Positions 20,445 to 29,900 of a stretch of DNA of 64,000 bases are shown piece after piece. The notes under the pieces were generated by a model that saw nothing but the letters and a program-made list of their open reading frames with translations, did not search any database and had not been told where the DNA came from. The position numbers and the translations under genes are program-made. The DNA is from Roseovarius nubinhibens ISM (lineage in GTDB: Bacteria; Pseudomonadota; Alphaproteobacteria; Rhodobacterales; Rhodobacteraceae): NCBI RefSeq assembly GCF_000152625.1, contig NZ_CH724156.1, positions 3,464,602 to 3,528,601 of the forward strand, read 5' to 3'. Position 1 is the stretch's first letter. Every line of letters starts with the position of its first letter.

Positions 20445-21995
20445 ATGTCGATCATCAAAGGCGGCCTTCTGGACCGCCGCGGTTTCCTCAAAACAACCGC
20501 CGCCACCACCTTCGCGGCCAGCCTGCCCATGACCGCCTATGCGGCCCCGAAACGCGGTGGCCACCTGCGCGTCGGCAAGGCCCATGGCCAGACCACCGAC
20601 ACGCTGAACCCCGGCACATGGGAAAACGGCTTTACCATCGGCATGGCCTTCGCCATCCATGGCTTCCTCACCGAAGTGGCCCCCGATGGCTCGGTCGCGG
20701 GCAACCTCGCCGAAAGCTGGGAAGCCTCTGACGACGCCGCCGAATGGCGCTTCAAGATCCGCAAGGGCGTGACCTTCCACGATGGCGCCGAACTGACCCC
20801 CGAAGACGTGGTCGCCTCGATCAACTTCCACCGCGGCGAGAACTCGACCTCGGCCGCCGGCCCCATCGTGGCGCCTATTCAGGACATGACCATCGAAGGC
20901 GATACCGTTGTCTTCAAGCTCGAAGGCGGCAATGCCGACTTCCCCTTCATCCTGACCGACTATCACCTCGCCATCTGCAAGGCCAAGGATGACAGCATCG
21001 ACTGGCAATCCGGCAATGGCTGCGGCGCCTATGTGCTCAAGTCCAAGGATTTCGGCGTCTCGATCCGTCTCGAGAAGAACCCGAACCACTGGCGCGAAGA
21101 TGTCGGCTTCTTCGACAGCATCGAAATGCTCGCCCTCGTCGACCAGAACGCCCGCACCACGGCGCTGGTCTCGGGCGATGTCGATGTCATCGACCGTCTC
21201 GACCTCAAGACCGTGGGGCTTCTGGGCCGCAAACCCGGCATTCAGATCAAATCGGTCGCCGGCACCCAGCATTACACCATCCCGATGGACACGCGGATGG
21301 ACCCCTACAGCAACAACCACGTGCGTCAGGCGCTCAAATACGCCGTCAACCGGCAGGAAATGGTCGACAAGATCCTCTTCGGCTATGGCTCGCTCGGCAA
21401 TGACCACCCGATCGGCTCGGGTCAGCGCTTCTACCATTCCGAACTGGAACAGAAGGCCTATGACCCCGACAAGGCGGCCTGGCACCTGAAAGAGGCCGGC
21501 ATGGACAAGGTTGCGATCAACCTCTCCTCCTCCGACGCGGCCTTTGCCGGCGCGGTCGACGCCGCCGTTCTCTTCCAAGCCTCCTCCAAGGGCACCGGCA
21601 TCAATATGGAAGTCGTGCGCGAGCCCAATGACGGCTACTGGTCCGACGTCTGGATGAAGAAACCGATGGTCTTCTCCTACTGGGGCGGCCGACCCGTCGA
21701 AGACCAGATGTTCGCCACCGCCTATAAATGCGGCGCGAGCTGGAACGAAAGCTACTGGTGCAACGACCGCTTTGACGAGCTGATGGTCAAGGCCCGCGCC
21801 GAGCTCGACGATGCCAAGCGCAAAGAGATGTATTGGGAAATGCAGGAGATCTGCGCCAACGAAGGCGGCACGGTCATCCCGATGTTCGCCAATTACGTCT
21901 TTGGCGTCAGCGACAAGGTGATGATCCCCGAGCAGATGAGCTCGAACTGGGATCTCGACGGCGAACGCTGGGCCGAACGCTGGTCCATGGCCTGA
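20445..21995 (+). CDS. Family 5 ABC solute-binding protein, Tat-exported
   Basis: 516-residue periplasmic binding protein of the DppA/OppA family. The N-terminus carries a twin-arginine signal (LDRRGFLKTTAATTF, then cleavage near AYAAPKRGG). The mature part begins with HLRVGKAHGQTTDTLNPGTW and contains the family signature region (GSVAGNLAESWEASDDAAEWRFKIRKG, positions split). A strong AGGGAGAATAG ribosome site precedes the ATG. No permease or ATPase gene follows: a perfect terminator ends the unit directly. It shares the intergenic region with betI, so its ligand may be choline-related, but that is inference. Confidence 0.85.
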   Translation: MSIIKGGLLDRRGFLKTTAATTFAASLPMTAYAAPKRGGHLRVGKAHGQTTDTLNPGTWENGFTIGMAFAIHGFLTEVAPDGSVAGNLAESWEASDDAAEWRFKIRKGVTFHDGAELTPEDVVASINFHRGENSTSAAGPIVAPIQDMTIEGDTVVFKLEGGNADFPFILTDYHLAICKAKDDSIDWQSGNGCGAYVLKSKDFGVSIRLEKNPNHWREDVGFFDSIEMLALVDQNARTTALVSGDVDVIDRLDLKTVGLLGRKPGIQIKSVAGTQHYTIPMDTRMDPYSNNHVRQALKYAVNRQEMVDKILFGYGSLGNDHPIGSGQRFYHSELEQKAYDPDKAAWHLKEAGMDKVAINLSSSDAAFAGAVDAAVLFQASSKGTGINMEVVREPNDGYWSDVWMKKPMVFSYWGGRPVEDQMFATAYKCGASWNESYWCNDRFDELMVKARAELDDAKRKEMYWEMQEICANEGGTVIPMFANYVFGVSDKVMIPEQMSSNWDLDGERWAERWSMA

Positions 21996-22024
21996 TCGCC
22001 GCGCGCGACCTGATCGAAACACAC

Positions 22025-22054
22025 GCCTGCCGGGGAAACTCGGCAGGCGTTTTT
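22025..22054 (+). terminator. Rho-independent terminator of the solute-binding protein gene
   Basis: Perfect 8-base stem GCCTGCCG / CGGCAGGC with an 8-base loop, followed by GTTTTT, 30 bases after the stop codon. Confidence 0.9.
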
Positions 22055-22074
22055 CATTGGAATGGGCCGCTCAG

Positions 22075-22929
22075 TCAGCAGCCAATTTCATAGGACTGAA
22101 CCACCGGCGACCCTTGGCCGAGATTGTCTGACGAAGGCGAGCCGCCCACGGTGGTCACCCACAGGCTGTAGCTGTCATCTTTGCTATATCCAAAAGCGCA
22201 ATAGCCGACCCCAGTTCCGGAACAGCTATCCAACTCCGGAAACGCCGCGCGCTCGTCCTGATAGCTGTCGCTGCCGCTTTGATCCGAAGCCTCTGACGGC
22301 TCCCAGCCTTCGCTCATCAACACACGCCGCGCCACGTCAAAGGGCAACCGGTGTAGCGTTGGCAGGCTCGTTGCCCCGTCGCAGAAACTGTCACGCTCGG
22401 CCACCGGCTTCACGATCATCAGCGCCTCGCTTTCGATGACCAGATCGGCCATTGGCCAAGACCCATACTTGCCTCCCCAGAGGCGCAGCCGCTCCCCTTC
22501 AAGCTCTTCAATGTAGGTCAAACTGCTGGCCGCTGAATCTGCGGTATAAATGACCCCAAGAGGCTGCTCCCCCCGGAACACGCCGACATTGCCGTGACTG
22601 TAGATACACATCCCGCTCGTGCCCGGCTCAACCTCTCCTGCAAAACTGACAAAACTCAGATCACCGCGCGAAATCTCATTGGTGACACTCCACCCCCGCG
22701 CCGCAACAAGATTGCCCGCAACAGTCACCCTGTTCTCTGCAGCCAGAAAGCAATGCTCGGGTCTCGCGCCCTGATCCCGCCATTTGTTCTCGGGCAGCGT
22801 CTCTAGCGTGACAGCGGTCAAATTTGCCACCTGCGACACCAAAGCAACCGGCTCGGCCTTTGCTGGGCTGCCCCCACCGAGCGTCATCCCCGCGACGCTT
22901 GCCATTAGAATAAAAACGCCTTTTCTCAT
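22075..22929 (-). CDS. Hypothetical secreted protein
   Basis: 284-residue protein with a Sec signal (MRKGVFILMASVAGMTLGGG, cleavage near PAKAEPV). The mature part contains at least six cysteines (EHCFLA, GMCIY, DSFCDG, LDSCSGTG, GYCAFG, EIGC), suggesting periplasmic disulfides. The ATG at 22929 is chosen because it follows GGAAAGGA; a TTG 18 bases earlier is less likely. The gene is visibly less GC-rich than its neighbours, which suggests transfer. I do not recognise the family. Confidence 0.7.
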   Translation of the reverse strand: MRKGVFILMASVAGMTLGGGSPAKAEPVALVSQVANLTAVTLETLPENKWRDQGARPEHCFLAAENRVTVAGNLVAARGWSVTNEISRGDLSFVSFAGEVEPGTSGMCIYSHGNVGVFRGEQPLGVIYTADSAASSLTYIEELEGERLRLWGGKYGSWPMADLVIESEALMIVKPVAERDSFCDGATSLPTLHRLPFDVARRVLMSEGWEPSEASDQSGSDSYQDERAAFPELDSCSGTGVGYCAFGYSKDDSYSLWVTTVGGSPSSDNLGQGSPVVQSYEIGC

Positions 22930-23128
22930 AATAGAAATCCTTTCCAAATTAGTCGCTCATCGAAATCAGGTCATCACGGGGCGAAGCCTCTGCGTTCCCT
23001 GCCCTAACCAGAAATTCGGGCAGGATTTTGTCGATATTTTTGAAGCGCTCCCCGCAGACAAATTCATTGCCCAAGCGATCAGCGCCTGCCACCCTGCCCG
23101 TGTAGCCAATGACGAAAGGACACCACAG

Positions 23129-23341
23129 ATGAGCTTGGGCTTTCACCGTGACGACACTGGCAAGCGACGGATCAGCAACCGACAGATCGACTTTCTCGGC
23201 TGGCTCCTCTTCATCGCCTCGGCGCTCTGTTTCGTGGTGGCAAGCATCGGCCATTTCTGGGCGATGGGCGGCAGCCTCTTCTTCCTCATCGCCTGTCTGG
23301 TCTTCATCATCCCGTTCTTCCGCCGCGACGGCGACGGCTAG
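23129..23341 (+). CDS. Small two-segment membrane protein
   Basis: 70-residue protein with a charged N-terminus (MSLGFHRDDTGKRRISNRQ) and two hydrophobic segments (FLGWLLFIASALCFVVASI and GGSLFFLIACLVFIIPFF). GAAAGGA lies about 8 bases before the ATG at 23129; the frame is open upstream but that part is not protein-like. The function is unknown. A dispersed 11-base-period repeat follows 17 bases after the stop. Confidence 0.65.
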   Translation: MSLGFHRDDTGKRRISNRQIDFLGWLLFIASALCFVVASIGHFWAMGGSLFFLIACLVFIIPFFRRDGDG

Positions 23342-23358
23342 GCGCGCCACAGCCGTGT

Positions 23359-23388
23359 TACCGTCGTAATACCGACGTCCTACCGAAG
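23359..23388 (+). repeat. TACCGACG 11-base-period repeat, locus 1
   Basis: Three 11-base-spaced units (TACCGTCG, TACCGACG, TACCGAAG) just after the stop of the small membrane protein gene. Related loci lie at 25477, 31242, 37993 and 46105. Confidence 0.6.
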
Positions 23389-23433
23389 ATCCGCAATTTT
23401 CCGGGTAAACCGCTGATTACCCCAGCGTTTTCA

Positions 23434-24336
23434 TCACTTTACGGCGGAAACTGCAGGTGTCACCGCCTGCCGCTTCAACACCGCCTCGCGCCAGCTGATG
23501 AAACTGATCGCCGCGACGATCACCACGCCGCCGAGGATCACGAACCCATCCGCCGGCTCGCCAAAGAACACCGCCCCCATGAGCACCGCCCACACCAGCT
23601 GCAGGAAGGTCACCGGCTGCGTCACCGCCAACGGCGCCGCCCGAAACGCCAGCGTCATGGTGAAATGCCCCGCCGTCGCCAGACAGGCCACCCCAAAGGA
23701 AATAAGCACTTCCATCGGCGTCGGCGTCACCCATTGCATCAGGGCAATCGGCGCCAGCCCGATGGTCACCGTGATCGACAGCATCGCCACCACCACGCCC
23801 GCGCTATGCGCCGCGCTGATCTTCTTCGCCAGAAGATAAGACCCGCCAAAGAAAAACGCCGTGCCCAGCATCGCCAGATGCCCCGGCCCCAGCTCGCGAA
23901 ACCCGGGCCGCAGGATGATCAGCGCCCCAATCAGCGCCGCAACCACCGCCAGAACCCGCCTAAGCGCCAGTTTTTCCCCAAGAAAAATCGCCGCGCCAAT
24001 GGTCACATAGATGGGCGAGAGATAGTTGATCGCCGTCACCTCGGCGAGCGGAATGCGCGCCATGCCGAAAAACCACAGGCAGACCCCGACCGTATGCACC
24101 GCGCCCCGCGCCGCAAACAGCCCGACCACCGGCTTCGTCCAGCTCATCCGCCGCAGCGTGCCGATCATCGGGATCAGGAAGACGAGCCCCAGCACATAGC
24201 GCAGAAACGCCGCCTCGGGCGCCGGGATACGGGTGCCGAGAAGCTTGACCAGCGCGGTGACGCCGACAAACTGCATCCCCGTCACCACCATCCAGAAAAT
24301 GCCCCAACCGGGGCCGCTGCGCGCCAATAGACTCAT
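23434..24336 (-). CDS. DMT-superfamily (EamA) transporter
   Basis: 300-residue inner-membrane protein with about ten hydrophobic segments in two EamA repeats (first around FWMVVTGMQFVGVTALVKLL, second around LGTAFFFGGSYLLAKK). The segment YLSPIYVTIGAAIFLGEKL is typical of EamA exporters of metabolites or amino acids. The start is placed at MSLLARSGPGWG; an ATG five codons earlier is possible. The substrate cannot be told from sequence. A very AT-rich stretch upstream probably carries its promoter. Confidence 0.85.
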   Translation of the reverse strand: MSLLARSGPGWGIFWMVVTGMQFVGVTALVKLLGTRIPAPEAAFLRYVLGLVFLIPMIGTLRRMSWTKPVVGLFAARGAVHTVGVCLWFFGMARIPLAEVTAINYLSPIYVTIGAAIFLGEKLALRRVLAVVAALIGALIILRPGFRELGPGHLAMLGTAFFFGGSYLLAKKISAAHSAGVVVAMLSITVTIGLAPIALMQWVTPTPMEVLISFGVACLATAGHFTMTLAFRAAPLAVTQPVTFLQLVWAVLMGAVFFGEPADGFVILGGVVIVAAISFISWREAVLKRQAVTPAVSAVK

Positions 24337-24385
24337 GGCGGCATTAAGCAATCCTCGCCCCGGAATGTCGAGCCGGAAAAGCCCG

Positions 24386-24422
24386 CAAACCTATATATAA
24401 ATACTTATAGAACAATAACTTC
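24386..24422 (-). promoter_or_regulatory. AT-rich promoter region of the DMT transporter gene
   Basis: A stretch of about 35 bases made almost only of A and T (CTATATATAAATACTTATAG) in otherwise GC-rich DNA, 50-85 bases upstream of the start at 24336. On the minus strand TTGTTC and TATATA-like boxes are present, though the spacing is not ideal. Confidence 0.4.
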
Positions 24423-24433
24423 CCGCAATAGTG

Positions 24434-25369
24434 TTAGCTCGGCAGCGGGATGAACTCCGCATCGTCTCCGGGCGGCAGCTGAAACCGCCCATGGGCCCAA
24501 TCGCCCGCCGCCCAGGCGACCTTGGCCGCCTCGATCCGGTCGCGGCTCGAGGCCACGAAATTCCACCAGATATAGCGCGGCCCGTTGAGCGTCTCACCGC
24601 CGAGCAGCATGATCCGCGCGCCGCCATCGCCCGCCTTGATGGTGATCGCATCACCGGGCCGAAACACCATCATCCGCCCGGCCTCAAATTCATCTCCGGC
24701 AATGATCACCGACCCGTCGAGCACATAGATCCCGCGATCCTCGTGATCCTCGGGCAAGGGCAGCATCGCCCCCGCCTCCATCTGCGCATCGGCATAGAAC
24801 ATATCCGTGAACGTGCCCACCGGCGCCTGCGCCCCCCAGCCGCGCCCCATGATGAGCCGCAGCCGCTTGCCCTCGCCCTCCAGCAGCGGTAGCGCCGCCT
24901 TGCCGTGATGCTCGAACCGCGCCGCACTGTCCTCCTCCGCCTCCGGCAGCGCCACCCAGGTCTGGATCCCCGCCAGCCGCGACCGCCCCTGCCGCGTCGC
25001 CTCGCTGGTGCGTTCGGAATGGGTGACGCCATTTCCCGCCACCATCCAGTTGACCGCGCCGGGATGGATCATCTGATCGGTCCCGAGACTGTCGCGATGC
25101 TGAAACTCGCCCTCGAATAGATAGGTCACAGTGCCGAGCCCGATATGCGGATGCGGCCGAATATCGATCCCCTGCCCGGTCAGGAACTCGACCGGTCCCA
25201 TCTGGTCGAAAAAGATGAACGGCCCGACCATCTGCCGCTTGGGCGCGGGCAAGGCGCGGCGCACTTCGAACGCGCCGAGATCGCGGGCACGGGGCACGAT
25301 CAAGGTCTCTATCGCATCGAGGCTTCCCGCCTCCGGGCAATGCGGCTCCAGGCTCGGGTTCCAGCTCAT
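24434..25369 (-). CDS. Pirin family protein
   Basis: 311-residue bicupin. Pirins bind a metal and may act as quercetinase-like dioxygenases or redox-sensing partners; the role here is unknown. The N-terminal cupin has the metal motif RPHPHIGLGTVTYLFEGEF followed by HRDSLG, with the later HSERT, matching the three-His/one-Glu pirin site. The C-terminal half carries the conserved PRYIWWNFVASS. It runs in the same direction as the DMT gene, with about 100 bases and an AT-rich promoter between. Confidence 0.9.
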   Translation of the reverse strand: MSWNPSLEPHCPEAGSLDAIETLIVPRARDLGAFEVRRALPAPKRQMVGPFIFFDQMGPVEFLTGQGIDIRPHPHIGLGTVTYLFEGEFQHRDSLGTDQMIHPGAVNWMVAGNGVTHSERTSEATRQGRSRLAGIQTWVALPEAEEDSAARFEHHGKAALPLLEGEGKRLRLIMGRGWGAQAPVGTFTDMFYADAQMEAGAMLPLPEDHEDRGIYVLDGSVIIAGDEFEAGRMMVFRPGDAITIKAGDGGARIMLLGGETLNGPRYIWWNFVASSRDRIEAAKVAWAAGDWAHGRFQLPPGDDAEFIPLPS

Positions 25370-25476
25370 CGCGTCCTCCTATGCGGCCCATGATCTGCCC
25401 CGATCATAGCGCCTCTCGCCCAACCGATCCATCGCCCAGGACCCGGCAAATACGCACAGCCGCTCTGCAGCCGTGA

Positions 25477-25498
25477 TACCGACGCAATACCGACGTGG
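25477..25498 (+). repeat. TACCGACG 11-base-period repeat, locus 2
   Basis: Two units, TACCGACGCAA and TACCGACGTGG, in the space between the divergent pirin and hydroxy-acid oxidase genes. Confidence 0.6.
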
Positions 25499-25566
25499 CA
25501 TTTCCGCCTCATTTGGCCGCCTTTGGCCACTGGACAAAGCCCCGGCTTTCGCGGCAAATCCTCCCC

Positions 25567-26706
25567 ATGACCCTCGACAGCCGATACCCCGCCATCGCCG
25601 ATCTCAAGGCCCGCGCCCGCCGCCGCCTGCCCCGGTTCGTCTGGGAATATCTCGACGCGGGCACCGGCACCGAGGCCACCTGCCGCCGCAATGAAGAGGT
25701 CTTCGCAGGCCTCCGTCTGATGCCCTCGCTCCTGCATGGCGAACAGACGCCCGACCTCACCACGCGCCTTCTGGGACAGGCCTATCAGATGCCCGTGGGC
25801 ATCGCGCCGGTGGGCATGTCCGGGCTGATCTGGCCCGATGCCGAAGGCCACCTCGCCCGCGCCGCCACAGCCGCCGGCCTGCCCTATACGCTCTCCACCG
25901 TGGCGAGCCAGACGCCCGAGGCCGTGGCCCCGCATCTCGCCGGCAACGGCTGGTTTCAGCTCTACCCGCCGCGCGATCCCGAGATCCGCCAGGACATGCT
26001 CCGCCGCGCCCGCGCCGCGGGCTTCACCACCCTCGTCCTCACCGTCGATGTCCCCGTCGCCTCCCGCCGCGAACGCCAGCTCCGCTCCGGTCTCACCCAG
26101 CCGCCGCGCCTCTCGCCGCGCCTTCTGGCACAGGTCGCGATCCGCCCCGCCTGGGCGCTCGGCATGGCCCGTCACGGCATGCCCCGGATGGCGCTCATCG
26201 ACGATTATTCACGCCCCGAAAAGGGCCTCTCCTCCACTGCCCACGCGGGCTATCTGCTGCGCACCTCGCCGGATTGGGACTATCTCAGCTGGCTCCGGGA
26301 CGCCTGGCAGGGGCCGCTGGTGGTCAAGGGCGTGCTTGATCCCGATACCGTGCCGCGCCTCATGGCCGCCGGGGTCGATGCGCTGTGGCTGTCGAACCAT
26401 GGCGGGCGTCAGTTCGATGCCGCCCCCGCCCCGCTCGAAGTGCTGCCCGCGATCCGCGCCGCCACCGATCTGCCACTCATCGTCGACAGCGGCATCAGCG
26501 GCGGTCTCGACATCCTGCGCGCCCTGGCGCTCGGCGCGGATTTCACCATGCTGGGCCGCGCCTGGCATTTCGCATTGGCGGCATTGGGCGCCCAAGGCCC
26601 GGCCCATCTGGCACGGATTCTGCGCCTCGATCTCGAATCCAACATGGGGCAACTGGGGCTCATCCGCCCCTCCGAAGCCCCTGATCGGCAAATGAAAATC
26701 ACCTGA
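25567..26706 (+). CDS. FMN-dependent alpha-hydroxy-acid oxidase/dehydrogenase
   Basis: 379-residue TIM-barrel flavoenzyme of the lactate dehydrogenase/glycolate oxidase family; oxidises an L-2-hydroxy acid to the 2-oxo acid. Visible: FVWEYLDAGTGTE at the N-terminus, GIAPVGMSGLIWPDAE for FMN binding, and the catalytic base motif LSNHGGRQFD (His 278), followed by LPLIVDSGISGGLDILRALALGA. The usual DGGIR phosphate loop reads DSGIS, a mild deviation. The substrate (lactate, glycolate, mandelate or other) cannot be decided. ATG 25567 fits the family N-terminus. Confidence 0.88.
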   Translation: MTLDSRYPAIADLKARARRRLPRFVWEYLDAGTGTEATCRRNEEVFAGLRLMPSLLHGEQTPDLTTRLLGQAYQMPVGIAPVGMSGLIWPDAEGHLARAATAAGLPYTLSTVASQTPEAVAPHLAGNGWFQLYPPRDPEIRQDMLRRARAAGFTTLVLTVDVPVASRRERQLRSGLTQPPRLSPRLLAQVAIRPAWALGMARHGMPRMALIDDYSRPEKGLSSTAHAGYLLRTSPDWDYLSWLRDAWQGPLVVKGVLDPDTVPRLMAAGVDALWLSNHGGRQFDAAPAPLEVLPAIRAATDLPLIVDSGISGGLDILRALALGADFTMLGRAWHFALAALGAQGPAHLARILRLDLESNMGQLGLIRPSEAPDRQMKIT

Positions 26707-26724
26707 ACGCAGGCCATCCCCAGC

Positions 26725-26740
26725 CCACCCGTTCGGGTAG
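26725..26740. promoter_or_regulatory. CCACCCGTTCGGGTAG palindrome upstream of pyc
   Basis: Contains ACCCG-TT-CGGGT. Its first 13 bases differ by one base from CTACCCGTTCGGG in front of sga (52498-52510). It lies 18 bases after the oxidase stop and 235 bases before pyc, so it is either a weak terminator hairpin or a regulator site. Confidence 0.4.
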
Positions 26741-26973
26741 GCCGCTCGGCCAAGCCCTTGACGCTGCGTCACTTTTCGGAAAATTCCCCTTGCAGGCCAA
26801 TTCCCCCCTCCGGGCAGCGAATGTCGCGACTGGGTGAGAAAGATTCGGTCGGGATTGCGTAAACCTTTCACAATTCCTACAAAGTGCCCGTCAGCCGCGC
26901 TGCAGCGCGGCAAGATGACCCCAGGACCGTTCGCGCGACGCGAACAGCCCAGACAAACGAAAGGGACCCGCCC

Positions 26974-29900
26974 GTGAGTGATTTCAAGAAAATCCTTGTT
27001 GCCAACCGTGGTGAGATTGCCATCCGGATCATGCGAGCCGCCAATGAAATGGGCAAACGCACCGTGGCCGTCTTCGCCGAAGAGGACAAGCTCGGCTTGC
27101 ACCGCTTCAAGGCGGACGAGGCCTATCGCATCGGGGCCGGTCTCGGGCCAGTGGCCGCCTATCTGAGCATCGATGAAATCATCCGCGTCGCCAAGGAATC
27201 GGGCGCCGACGCGATCCACCCGGGCTATGGTCTGCTCTCCGAGAACCCCGATTTCGTCGACGCCTGCGAGGCCAACGGCATCACCTTCATCGGCCCCAAG
27301 GCCGAAACCATGCGCGCCCTTGGCGACAAGGCCAGCGCCCGCCGCGTGGCCATCGAGGCCGGCGTGCCGGTCATCCCCGCCACCGAGGTGCTCGGCGACG
27401 ATATGGAGGCCATCGCCCGCGAGGCCGAAGAGGTCGGCTATCCCTTGATGCTCAAGGCCTCCTGGGGCGGCGGCGGACGCGGCATGCGCCCGATCAACGG
27501 CCCCGATGAGCTGGTGGAAAAGGTGCTCGAAGGCCGCCGCGAGGCCGAAGCCGCCTTTGGCAATGGCGAGGGCTATCTCGAAAAGATGATCCTGCGCGCC
27601 CGCCATGTCGAGGTCCAGATCCTCGGCGACAAACATGGCAACATGTACCACCTCTTTGAACGCGACTGCTCGGTCCAGCGCCGCAACCAGAAGGTCGTCG
27701 AACGCGCCCCCGCCCCCTATCTGAGCGAGGCCCAGCGCGCCGAGATCTGCGAGCTTGGCTACAAGATCTGCAAACATGTGAATTACGAATGCGCCGGCAC
27801 CGTCGAATTCCTGATGGATATGGACAGCGGCGAATTCTACTTCATCGAGGTCAACCCGCGCGTTCAGGTCGAACATACCGTGACCGAAGAGGTCACCGGC
27901 ATCGACATCGTGCAGGCCCAGATCAAGATCGCCGAAGGCAAGACCCTGGCCGAGGCCACCCGCAAGGAGAGCCAGGACGACATCCGTCTCAACGGCCACG
28001 CGCTGCAGACCCGGATCACCACCGAGGACCCGCAGAACAACTTCATCCCCGATTACGGCCGCATCACCGCCTATCGCTCGGCCACCGGCATGGGCATCCG
28101 TCTCGACGGCGGCACCGCCTATGCGGGCGGCGTGATCACCCGCTATTACGACAGTCTGCTGGTCAAGATCACCGCGCATGCCCAGACCCCCGAGGCGGCG
28201 ATTGCCCGGATGGATCGGGCGCTGCGCGAATTCCGTATTCGCGGCGTGAGCACCAACATCGCCTTCGTGGAAAACCTGCTGAAACACCCGACCTTCCTCA
28301 GCAATGAATACACCACGAAATTCATCGACACGACGCCGGACCTGTTCAAATTCTCCAAGCGTCGCGACCGCGGCACCAAGGTGCTGACCTATATCGCCGA
28401 CATCACCGTCAACGGCCATCCCGAGACCGAAGGCCGCCCGGTGCCCGCCGAGGCCAAGCTGCCCAAGCCGCCGGCACTGCAAGGCGCGCCCAAGGACGGC
28501 ACCAAGACCCTGCTCGACGCCAAGGGCGCCAAGGCGGTGGCCGACTGGATGCTGGCGCAGGAGCGGCTCCTGCTCACCGACACCACCATGCGCGACGGGC
28601 ATCAGTCGCTCTTGGCGACGCGGATGCGCTCGATCGACATGATCAAGGCCGCCCCCGCCTATGCCGCCAACCTGCCCGAGCTCTTCTCGGTCGAATGCTG
28701 GGGCGGTGCGACCTTTGACGTGGCCTATCGCTTCTTGCAGGAATGCCCCTGGCAGCGCCTGCGCGAGCTGCGCGCCGCCATGCCGAACCTGCTGACCCAG
28801 ATGCTGCTGCGCGCCTCCAACGGCGTCGGCTACACCAACTATCCCGACAATGTGGTGCAGGAATTCGTCCGTCAGGCCGCCAAGACCGGCGTCGATGTAT
28901 TCCGCGTCTTCGACAGTCTCAACTGGGTCGAAAACATGCGCGTCGCGATGGATGCGGTGATCGACAGCGGCAAGATCTGCGAAGGCACGATCTGCTACAC
29001 CGGCGATATCCTCGACCCGAACCGCGCCAAATATGACCTCAAATATTACGTCTCGATGGCCAAGGAGATGCAGTCGGCCGGCGCGCATATCCTTGGGCTC
29101 AAGGACATGGCGGGCCTCCTGAAACCCGAAGCGGCGCGGGTGCTCGTCAAGGCGCTGAAAGAGGAAATCGACATTCCCGTCCATTTCCACACCCACGACA
29201 CCAGCGGCATCGCGGGCGCCACGATCCTCGCCGCCTCCGACGCGGGCGTCGACGCGGTCGATGCGGCGATGGACGCCTTCTCGGGCGGCACGTCCCAGCC
29301 CTGTCTCGGCTCGATCGTCGAAGCCCTGGCCCATACCAAGCGCGACACCGGGATGTCCCGCGAACGTATCCGCGAAATGTCGGATTACTGGGAACATGTC
29401 CGCGCCCAATATGTGGCCTTTGAAAGCGGTCTGCAGGCCCCCGCCTCCGAGGTCTATCTCCACGAGATGCCCGGCGGTCAGTTCACCAACCTCAAGGCGC
29501 AGGCCCGCTCGCTCGGTCTCGAAGAGAAATGGCCCGAGATCGCCCGCACCTATGCCGATGTGAATCAGATGTTCGGCGACATCGTCAAGGTGACCCCCTC
29601 CTCCAAGGTGGTCGGCGACATGGCCCTCCTGATGGTGAGCCAGGGCCTCACCCGTCACGACGTGGAAAACCCCGACACCGATCTCGCCTTCCCGGATTCG
29701 GTGGTCGACATGATGCGCGGCAACCTCGGCCAGCCCCCCGGCGGCTTCCCCGAAAGCATCGTGCAAAAGGTGCTCAAGGGCGAAGCCCCCAACACCGACC
29801 GCCCCGGCGCGCATCTGCCGCCCGTCGATCTCGACGCCAAGCGTCAGGAACTGCGCGAGCTGCTCGAGGGCAAGGAGATCGACGACGAGGATCTCAACGG

